From assembly GCA_937875275.1 (NCBI GenBank), contig CALNCC010000080.1:1-9337 (forward strand): a DNA stretch of 9,337 bases, read 5' to 3'. The translations under genes and the position numbers were made by a program. This DNA comes from an uncultured Dysgonomonas sp. (lineage in GTDB: Bacteria > Bacteroidota > Bacteroidia > Bacteroidales > Dysgonomonadaceae). The notes beneath the pieces were generated by a model that saw only the letters and a list, made by a program, of their open reading frames with translations, was not told where the DNA came from and did no database searches. This document shows, one piece after another, positions 1 to 5,675 of this stretch; position 1 is the first letter of the stretch, and each line of letters starts with the position of its first letter.

Positions 1-17
1 ATAAATCTCATATAGAA

Positions 18-1451
18 TTACAATAAAGGTGAAAACATACGAACAAACGACTCACTAAACTTTTGCATTCGTGGGCGGCACTCCCATTCATCAAGAATCA
101 ATAGGGACGAATTCGCTGCATCGTCCATAAATATATTTGTTGCAATATGATTCGTTTCCCGATCATACACAAACGCATCGATCTCGAAATTATGCTCAAA
201 ACTTCTTGCATCCATATTTGCCGATCCGGTTATTGTAAGATTATCATCAACAACCATCAGTTTCGAATGCAGAAAACCTATTTCGAAGGAATAAACCTGA
301 ACGCCAACCTTCATCACATCACGCAGATATCCTTTTGTAGCAAGATGTACGAATGTTGTGTCAGAATGTCGCGGTATCATCAGCCTGACATCTACTCCCC
401 GTGCTGCGGCAGTCTGCATAGCCAACAACAGATGTTCGGTAGGCACAAAATAGGGCGTTTGTATATATACACTTTGCTTTGCATCGTAGATTGCTTGTAT
501 TATACCAAGGTGTATTCCTTTCAAACTACCAAACGGACCACTTACCGCAATCTGCATCAAATTATTCCCGGAACTTTCTATCACCGGAAAATATTTTTTC
601 TCCGACAAGAACTCTTTGCGGGAATAATACCAATCTATAACAAAAGAAGCCTGCAATCCGGCTACAGCTTTCCCCTCCACTTTTATGTGGCTATCACGCC
701 ATATCCCATACTTGGTTCCATTAATGTATCTATCCGCAATATTCATTCCGCCGATGAAACCTATTTCTCCATCAATAACGACTATTTTTCTATGATTTCG
801 ATAATTGACCCTCCCTGCTACATAGCGGAATGCAACTTTAAGAAACGGCTGCACTTCAACCCCTTGCTGCTGCATGTCGCGAAAGAATCTTCGTTTAGTC
901 TTCCAGCATCCAACATCGTCATATATCAATCTGACCTCGACCCCTTCTTTTGCCTTCCTGACCAATATGTCTCTGATAACTCCACCGATAGAATCATCCT
1001 CGAATATATAATATTGTATATGAATAAAGACTTTGGCTCTCTCCAATTCATCTATCAATGCCGAAAACTTAGCACTTCCGTCTGAATAAAATGTTATCTT
1101 ATTGCTATCGTAGAGAACCGACCCTTTCAGGTTCTGAATAAGATTGGCAAGCCCTTGATATTCCTCCGGAACTGCCGACGGAGTAGATGGTCCGATTTGC
1201 CTTAACGATTGTTTCCTAAGCTTTTTCATCATCCGGTGCGATATCATTCGCCGCTTGCGCCGGTCTTCTCCGAAGAAATAGTATATCACAAGCCCTATAA
1301 GCGGTAGAAACAATAAGACCAATACCCATGATATGGTTTTGAGAGGATGCCGGTTTTCGGTAATAATAACAATTGTTACCCCCAACGCCGTAAGGGCATA
1401 CAGCAATTGGAACAACAATAAGAAATTATTTGCAGAAAACAATTCTAACAT
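18..1451 (-). CDS. cls: Cardiolipin synthase, two-HKD phospholipase D family, membrane-anchored
   Basis: Cardiolipin synthases of this type join two phosphatidylglycerol molecules into cardiolipin plus glycerol at the inner membrane. The 477-residue product has the full family layout. Two N-terminal hydrophobic segments (about residues 10-31 and 39-60) are followed by a basic stretch (RRKRR near 64) and two phospholipase D half-domains. The first HKD motif has H220, K222 and D227, followed by GFIGG. The second has H395, K397 and D402, followed by GSANMD. Both catalytic histidines and lysines are present, so it should be active. Length matches ClsA-type enzymes (about 480 residues). The ATG at 1451 places the first membrane helix correctly; no strong Shine-Dalgarno precedes it, although AAGGA lies about 18 nt upstream. 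It lies downstream of the ABC-F gene on the same strand with a 119-bp gap, so it may be co-transcribed or use its own promoter. Function is assigned from family motifs. Confidence 0.95.
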   Translation of the reverse strand: MLELFSANNFLLLFQLLYALTALGVTIVIITENRHPLKTISWVLVLLFLPLIGLVIYYFFGEDRRKRRMISHRMMKKLRKQSLRQIGPSTPSAVPEEYQGLANLIQNLKGSVLYDSNKITFYSDGSAKFSALIDELERAKVFIHIQYYIFEDDSIGGVIRDILVRKAKEGVEVRLIYDDVGCWKTKRRFFRDMQQQGVEVQPFLKVAFRYVAGRVNYRNHRKIVVIDGEIGFIGGMNIADRYINGTKYGIWRDSHIKVEGKAVAGLQASFVIDWYYSRKEFLSEKKYFPVIESSGNNLMQIAVSGPFGSLKGIHLGIIQAIYDAKQSVYIQTPYFVPTEHLLLAMQTAAARGVDVRLMIPRHSDTTFVHLATKGYLRDVMKVGVQVYSFEIGFLHSKLMVVDDNLTITGSANMDARSFEHNFEIDAFVYDRETNHIATNIFMDDAANSSLLILDEWECRPRMQKFSESFVRMFSPLL

Positions 1452-1493
1452 CAGTACTAAAGTTTATGTCCTTTTTCTTCAGATCAACAACTA

Positions 1494-1523
1494 CAAGGTT
1501 ACAAATAATTATTGAATAACAAA
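1494..1523 (-). promoter_or_regulatory. Candidate Bacteroides-type promoter for cls
   Basis: On the minus strand TTTG (1523-1520) is followed after 18 nt by TAACCTTG (1501-1494). This differs from the Bacteroidota -7 consensus TAnnTTTG at one position and has near-standard spacing to the -33 element. A start site near 1490 would leave a leader of about 40 nt before the cls ATG. The match is imperfect and the region is AT-rich, so this is tentative. Confidence 0.35.
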
Positions 1524-1570
1524 CTGAAAAGTACGACTTTTTAAGGCAACAACACCACAATGCTTTTGCA

Positions 1571-3520
1571 TCAATCTTGTTTTCCCACCAACGTATCCAT
1601 TTCTTCGGTAAGTTTTTCCCATCGAGAGAGGGATTGCTCTATCGCTTTTTTCAATTCGCCATGTCGGTGAAACAACGACGAATCAGACGCATTTTCAGGC
1701 AGGGAAAGCTTTGCCTCAATCTCGGCAATTTCGGCTTCATCATTCTCTATATTACCCTCAAGATCATCTATTTGCTTTTGCGTTTTTTTTATTAACCTCG
1801 ATAATTCTTTTCTTTCCTCATAAGAAAGTGTCGCACTCGATTTCTCTTTCACATCATCACTCTTGACATCATTCGCCTTATTCGGATTCTTTGCCTCAAG
1901 TTCTGAAAGATTCTCCATCTTTTTCTTTTCTAAGAAATATGAGATTCCGCCAAGATGCTCTCGCACCTTTCCGTCTCCGAATTCGTAGACTTTGTCAACT
2001 AAACCATTCAAGAAATCACGATCATGAGATACAACAATCACTGTTCCGTCAAATTCTTTTATAGCTTCTTTCAGCACATCTTTCGATTTCATATCGAGAT
2101 GATTAGTCGGTTCATCGAGAATGAGCAGATTTACCGGTTCTAACAACAATCGTATCATAGCCAATCGGCTACGCTCTCCACCCGACAGCACTTTTACCTT
2201 CTTGTCCGAGGCCTCGCCGCCGAACATAAAAGCACCTAGAATATCCCTTACCTTGGTGCGAATATCACCTGTCGCCACATAGTCGATGGTCTCAAACACA
2301 GTCCTGTTTTCATCTAACAACTGAGCCTGATTCTGTGCAAAATAACCGATCTTCACATTGTGTCCGAGTTCGAGCTTCCCCTTATAGGTTATCTCATCCA
2401 TTATACATTTCACAAGAGTAGATTTACCCTCCCCGTTACGTCCGACAAAAGCGATTTTGTCTCCACGAGAAATAGTCATATTCACACCGGAAAACACGAG
2501 ATGATCTCCGTATTTTTTCTCCAGCTCTTCCGTAATTACAGGATAAGAACCTGAACGTGGTGCCGGAGGGAACTTAAGATTCAATCGCGAATTATCTATA
2601 TCATCCACCTCTACCCTCTCAAGTCTGTCTAACTGCTTGATCCGAGACTGAACCTGCACCGACTTTGTCGCTTTATATCGAAAACGCTCAATAAACTCTT
2701 CGGTCTTCTGTATTTGCTTTTGTTGATTTTCATAGGCACGCATCTGCTGCTCTAAGTACTCCTTTCTCAAGTCTACATATTTCGAATACGGAACTTTGTA
2801 GTCATAAATGCGACCGAGAGAGATTTCTATCGTGCGCTGTGTTACAGCATCCAGAAATGCTCTGTCATGAGAGACTAACAAGACGGCATTGGCTCGTGTG
2901 GCAAGGAAATTTTCGAGCCATTGTATCGACTCTATATCGAGGAGATTTGTAGGCTCATCGAGCAATAGAACATCAGGACGTTGAAGTAACAATTTCGCCA
3001 ATTCGATACGCATTCGCCACCCTCCACTAAATTCGCTCGTCTGTCGGTTAAAATCGGAACGTCTGAAACCTAACCCGATTAACGTTTTCTCTACTTCGGC
3101 ATAGAAATTACCTCCCCCCGCCATCAGATATTGTTCGTTCAGATAAAGAGAACGCTCTATCAGTTTATGATAAGCCGCCGACTCATAATCCGTATTTTCT
3201 GCCAATTGACCATTTACAACATCCAATTCTTCCTCCATTTTATGAATGTGCTGGAATGCAAGAGACGCTTCCTCTACAACAGTGTTCCCTTCATTCAGAA
3301 GCATATGTTGTGGCAGATAACCTATCGTTATTTCTTTAGCATAGGCAACTACGCCTGAGGTTGGCTGTTGCAAGCCTGCAAATATTTTCAACATTGTTGA
3401 TTTCCCTGCTCCATTTTTTCCCACAAGGGCAATCCTCTCCTTCTTGTTCAAGACAAAAGAAACATTATCGAAGAGGGTGAATCCCCCAAACTCAACAGTT
3501 AATCCTTCTACTGAAATCAT
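1571..3520 (-). CDS. ABC-F family ATPase, YheS-like (ribosome-associated)
   Basis: ABC-F proteins are soluble tandem ATPases without membrane domains; characterised members bind the ribosomal E site and relieve stalled translation or confer antibiotic protection. The 649-residue product has two nucleotide-binding domains. NBD1 has Walker A 34-41 (GKNGAGKS), signature FSGGW 164-168, Walker B with D188-E189 and switch H218. NBD2 has Walker A 360-367 (GRNGEGKS), signature LSGGE 445-449, Walker B with D469-E470 and switch H499. The inter-domain linker (about 245-320) is basic and helical. A charged, coiled-coil-prone C-terminal extension spans about 560-645. The FSGGWRMR motif, linker and C-terminal extension resemble E. 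coli YheS more than dedicated resistance factors, so a housekeeping role is favoured. Oddity: the NBD1 D-loop reads NLLD (192-195) where NHLD is usual; NBD2 keeps NHLD. The ATG at 3520 sits just upstream of the first beta strand and about 20 nt after a -7-like element. Confidence 0.95.
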   Translation of the reverse strand: MISVEGLTVEFGGFTLFDNVSFVLNKKERIALVGKNGAGKSTMLKIFAGLQQPTSGVVAYAKEITIGYLPQHMLLNEGNTVVEEASLAFQHIHKMEEELDVVNGQLAENTDYESAAYHKLIERSLYLNEQYLMAGGGNFYAEVEKTLIGLGFRRSDFNRQTSEFSGGWRMRIELAKLLLQRPDVLLLDEPTNLLDIESIQWLENFLATRANAVLLVSHDRAFLDAVTQRTIEISLGRIYDYKVPYSKYVDLRKEYLEQQMRAYENQQKQIQKTEEFIERFRYKATKSVQVQSRIKQLDRLERVEVDDIDNSRLNLKFPPAPRSGSYPVITEELEKKYGDHLVFSGVNMTISRGDKIAFVGRNGEGKSTLVKCIMDEITYKGKLELGHNVKIGYFAQNQAQLLDENRTVFETIDYVATGDIRTKVRDILGAFMFGGEASDKKVKVLSGGERSRLAMIRLLLEPVNLLILDEPTNHLDMKSKDVLKEAIKEFDGTVIVVSHDRDFLNGLVDKVYEFGDGKVREHLGGISYFLEKKKMENLSELEAKNPNKANDVKSDDVKEKSSATLSYEERKELSRLIKKTQKQIDDLEGNIENDEAEIAEIEAKLSLPENASDSSLFHRHGELKKAIEQSLSRWEKLTEEMDTLVGKQD

Positions 3521-3540
3521 AGTTCATCATAATTTTGATG

Positions 3541-3548
3541 CAAAAGTA
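3541..3548 (-). promoter_or_regulatory. Candidate -7 element for the ABC-F gene
   Basis: Read on the minus strand this is TACTTTTG, a perfect match to the Bacteroidota -7 consensus TAnnTTTG. It would place transcription initiation about 16-17 nt upstream of the ATG at 3520. No clear -33 TTTG is seen at the usual 19-21 nt spacing, so the call rests on one element in an AT-rich region. A second perfect -7-like element (TAAGTTTG on the minus strand, 3793-3786) lies further upstream and could give a longer leader. Confidence 0.45.
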
Positions 3549-3626
3549 AAGATTTTAGTTTGAAGATACTTAGACTTGTTGTGCAATAAGTTGGTTTCCG
3601 ATCAAATAACAATCCCCTTTCAGTTG

Positions 3627-3654
3627 TTTTTTTTTCAATCGTATTAAAAAAAAA
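3627..3654. repeat. Opposed homopolymer tracts T9 and A9
   Basis: Nine Ts (3627-3635) are followed by a 10-nt spacer and nine As (3646-3654). The tracts are mutually complementary and centred about 19 bp apart. They could act as bent or stiff promoter DNA, an AT hairpin, or slippage-prone sequence. An A7 tract follows at 3685-3691. Confidence 0.8.
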
Positions 3655-3837
3655 TGTTATATTTTCAACAATTTCTTTTTCAACAAAAAAACATTTTATT
3701 ATTTTTGTAATCCTTTTGGGTTTGTATCCAAATGAATCAGTAAGCAATTTTGGTCTTGAAGGAATTAATTCTTCTCCCAAAATCACAAACTTAAAATTAC
3801 GAATATTTGCTCATCTTATTTATTCTATGAAAGTGTT

Positions 3838-3858
3838 ATTTAGGCTTGTATCCTAAAT
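3838..3858. repeat. Perfect 7-bp inverted repeat (hairpin or operator-like)
   Basis: ATTTAGG (3838-3844) pairs perfectly with CCTAAAT (3852-3858) around the 7-nt loop CTTGTAT. No T-tract follows on either strand, so it is not a typical terminator. A related element at 3714-3733 shares the core TTGTATCC and can also fold (TTTGG, loop GTTTGTAT, CCAAA). Function unknown. Confidence 0.6.
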
Positions 3859-3912
3859 CTTATCTGTCTTTATAGAATAAAAAAACAGACATCAGATTGC
3901 TCAATATTCAGG

Positions 3913-3954
3913 CAGAGATACTCTACTGCTTCGTTTATTATTACAGAGATATTC
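3913..3954 (+). repeat. Direct repeat CAGAGATAYTC upstream of the FISUMP gene
   Basis: CAGAGATACTC (3913-3923) recurs as CAGAGATATTC (3944-3954), 10 of 11 positions identical. The start-to-start spacing is 31 bp, close to three helical turns, so both copies lie on the same DNA face. The second copy ends 32 bp before the ATG at 3987. This fits a regulator-binding pair, but that is inference only. Confidence 0.4.
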
Positions 3955-3986
3955 AAGAATTATAATACTGAATACTATTTAAATTT

Positions 3987-5159
3987 ATGAACCAGACTTT
4001 ACTAAAAACCACATTTTTAAGCATTTTTCTTTACTTAACCGATCAAATCAGCGCACAAGTTACCATTGGCTCTCAGGAAGAGCCCAATATAGGCGCATTA
4101 TTGGATATGAAAGAATACAATGCCAGTACACCCGGAGGCGCAACAGCAACCAAAGGGCTTAATCTGCCCCGCGTAAGGCTAATAAAGAAATCAGACAAAG
4201 ATATTGCTAAAACAATAGAGGGCTTAGCTCCGAAAGCTTATGGTACTGATGACCATACCGGACTTGTTGTATTCAACATCCCGAAACCCACCATTTGTCC
4301 TATTTTCGAACGGGCTCCTTATGTATGGACGGGAACAGAATGGCAACTATTACTTACAATAAAAAAGGAAACTAAATCAAGATTTGAAATAAACTCTGAT
4401 GGAGTAACAGGTACGCTTTACGACTTTGAAGAAAATGATTATACTGTAAAGCGATATCAGAATGCATCAACATCTTACGACAAATGGTGGATGACTCAGA
4501 ATTTGCGATCCTTAAGATTACCTGACGGAGAACCGATTGGCTGTAAATATGGCTCAGTTCGACTTTCTCCGGCGTTGTTCCACGAATCAGGTGGAGCCAT
4601 AGATATGGAGATTCCTGCACCAAATGGTATTATTGGGGATTATACGAATGCCGGAGTTTTTACCAGCGGACAAACATACAGTGAATTTATTTATGAATTC
4701 GGACTTACATACAAATGGGATCAAGCAAATAACGCTTGTCCAGCCGGATGGCATCTACCTTCAGCGCAAGAATGGACCGATCTGCTGATAGCCATGGGAG
4801 GAATTGCTGATAATGATGCCTCTGAGCCTAATGACAGGTATAAGGGAATAGGCAATGCTATGCGTAAGAATCAAGGGAAAGTATATAAATCGGCAGATAA
4901 TAACGAACTAATTTGGGGACCTAATGGTACCTACACCCCGAATGGATTCAATGCTGTTCCGGCGGGACGTGTTACTACCGGAACTTTAAACGCTTGTGAT
5001 TTTGGATACAAATCGGAATGGTGGACGTCGTCAGTAAATGTAGATCCAGCTAAACAAGACCAAGCGATGTATCGCTTGATGTATAACAATCGAGATAGGG
5101 TGGATACAAATGGTGCTGGCCAAAGCATCTACTTTGCTGTACGCTGCGTCAAAGATTAG
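3987..5159 (+). CDS. Exported FISUMP-domain protein of unknown function
   Basis: The 390-residue product has an N-terminal signal peptide (K7, hydrophobic core about 8-18, likely cleavage after A23 in ISAQ). There is no lipobox cysteine, so it is expected in the periplasm, at the surface or secreted. The N-terminal third (about 24-125) is a variable region with a GLNLPRVRL segment, as seen in many Bacteroidota surface proteins. The C-terminal part (about 165-390) matches the FISUMP domain (Fibrobacter succinogenes major paralogous domain). Hallmarks are WWMTQNLR (167-174), CPAGWHLPSAQEW (251-263), GFNAVPAGRV (320-329), EWWTSS (344-349) and the terminal FAVRCVKD (383-390). The domain's biochemical role is not established; it recurs in surface and fimbria-associated proteins of Bacteroidales. 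It stands alone, with divergent ABC-F upstream and a tRNA downstream, so it is probably its own transcription unit. No clear promoter or ribosome binding site is seen. The domain call is firm; the function is unknown. Confidence 0.85.
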   Translation: MNQTLLKTTFLSIFLYLTDQISAQVTIGSQEEPNIGALLDMKEYNASTPGGATATKGLNLPRVRLIKKSDKDIAKTIEGLAPKAYGTDDHTGLVVFNIPKPTICPIFERAPYVWTGTEWQLLLTIKKETKSRFEINSDGVTGTLYDFEENDYTVKRYQNASTSYDKWWMTQNLRSLRLPDGEPIGCKYGSVRLSPALFHESGGAIDMEIPAPNGIIGDYTNAGVFTSGQTYSEFIYEFGLTYKWDQANNACPAGWHLPSAQEWTDLLIAMGGIADNDASEPNDRYKGIGNAMRKNQGKVYKSADNNELIWGPNGTYTPNGFNAVPAGRVTTGTLNACDFGYKSEWWTSSVNVDPAKQDQAMYRLMYNNRDRVDTNGAGQSIYFAVRCVKD

Positions 5160-5287
5160 CAGTATTCATGTCCGCTCATTTCAGCGTAAAGGCGCATCTC
5201 TTATAAATTAACAATCGCACATACTGTAATTTAACTAACAGAACGAACTTAAGATATATTATCAGCTAATACTGAAAATAATTTATA

Positions 5288-5295
5288 TACCTTTG
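5288..5295 (+). promoter_or_regulatory. -7 promoter element for tRNA-Arg
   Basis: TACCTTTG matches the Bacteroidota consensus TAnnTTTG exactly and lies 11 bp before the tRNA 5' end. This is the expected spacing for a short (about 8-nt) leader. No clear -33 element is visible around 5262-5268. Confidence 0.6.
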
Positions 5296-5306
5296 CGCTG
5301 CTTTTC

Positions 5307-5378
5307 GGCTCTGTAGTTTAATGGATAAAATGGAGGATTCCGGTTCCTTTGATGTGGGTTCGATTCCCGCCAGAGTCA
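5307..5378 (+). tRNA. tRNA-Arg, anticodon CCG
   Basis: The sequence folds into a complete cloverleaf. The acceptor stem pairs GGCTCTG (5307-5313) with CAGAGTC (5371-5377), with one G-U pair and discriminator A at 5378. The D stem is GTTT with AAAT (5316-5319 and 5328-5331). The anticodon stem is GAGGA with TCCTT (5333-5337 and 5345-5349), around the loop TTCCGGT. The T stem is GTGGG with CCCGC (5354-5358 and 5366-5370), around TTCGATT. The anticodon CCG (5340-5342) reads the arginine codon CGG. The 3' CCA is not encoded (the bases after the discriminator are CAA), so it must be added enzymatically. It has its own promoter-like element and terminator and appears monocistronic. Confidence 0.96.
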
Positions 5379-5396
5379 CAAAAATGAACAATATAG

Positions 5397-5435
5397 AACG
5401 TTGCAATTAGGTAGATTGTAGCGTTTTTTCTTTTT
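5397..5435 (+). terminator. Intrinsic terminator after tRNA-Arg
   Basis: AACGTTGCAAT (5397-5407) pairs over all 11 positions with ATTGTAGCGTT (5415-5425), with two G-U wobbles, around the 7-nt loop TAGGTAG. The T-rich run TTTTCTTTTT (5426-5435) follows directly. This is a textbook factor-independent terminator 18 bp beyond the tRNA. Confidence 0.85.
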
Positions 5436-5675
5436 GATTGGTGAAACATACACCTGAAAATATCACGATCGAACAGCTCCATATAGCAGAAGCAGATACC
5501 TTCATAGCTTCCTTGCTGTGAGATTTAAACAAAATCAACGCCCTTACTCCTTAATCTTTTTGTTTTGCGACGAAAGTTTTTTTTCAAATTTAAGAAGATA
5601 GAGTCTCTGCTTAAGAACCTATTTCTGATCAATTGTTGCTATCTTTGTCGCTACAAATAACAGAGACTGCCCTAT
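5436..5675. other. Intergenic region between tRNA terminator and permease gene
   Basis: No convincing gene is present. A 26-codon plus-strand frame from GTG at 5441 to TGA at 5519-5521 has protein-like composition (ENITIEQLHIAEAD) and stays open for 10 more codons past that stop, but nothing identifies it. The 8-bp inverted repeat AGTCTCTG (5602-5609) and CAGAGACT (5661-5668) flanks a -7-like element at 5640-5647. T8 occurs near 5577-5584. The rest is unremarkable. Confidence 0.6.
5640..5647 (+). promoter_or_regulatory. -7 promoter element for the permease gene
   Basis: TATCTTTG is a perfect match to TAnnTTTG. Initiation near 5651 would leave a leader of about 25 nt before the ATG at 5676, which supports that start. 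No good -33 TTTG is seen at the standard spacing. Confidence 0.5.

Larger units (their letters stand above)
3521..3986. other. AT-rich divergent intergenic region between ABC-F and FISUMP genes
   Basis: This 466-bp stretch separates two divergently transcribed genes and shows no convincing coding sequence. It holds minus-strand -7-like elements at 3541-3548 and 3786-3793. It also holds a T9/A9 pair at 3627-3654, direct copies of TTTTCAACAA at 3662 and 3677, two related hairpins at 3714-3733 and 3838-3858, and a phased direct repeat at 3913-3954. I could not find a strong plus-strand TAnnTTTG promoter for the FISUMP gene; the nearest partial match is AATATTTG at 3802-3809. A minus-strand GTG-initiated frame (3786-3517) is open but looks like chance. 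Confidence 0.7.

Noticed and set aside
147..1085. 312-codon plus-strand open frame
   Set aside because: It lies wholly inside cls on the opposite strand. Its translation is rich in Cys, His and Tyr with no family motifs, while cls has complete catalytic motifs.
1527..1541. AAAAGT-ACG-ACTTTT hairpin between ABC-F and cls
   Set aside because: The stem has only six pairs, five of them A-T, and on the minus strand no T-run follows the stem, so termination after ABC-F is not convincing.
1560..1571. Palindrome ATGCTTTTGCAT at the ABC-F stop
   Set aside because: It offers only a four-pair stem around TTTT, too short to call a terminator or operator.
3517..3786. 89-codon minus-strand frame whose stop overlaps the ABC-F start as ATGA
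   Set aside because: The overlap looks like coupling, but the start is GTG, the composition follows the AT-rich homopolymers (KCFF, TFFF) and no motif is recognised. The nearest promoter element (3793-3786) would start transcription after the GTG, and another -7 element for ABC-F lies inside the frame.
5307..5378. tRNA-Arg as an integration (att) site
   Set aside because: I saw no integrase gene and no second copy of the tRNA 3' end within the window.
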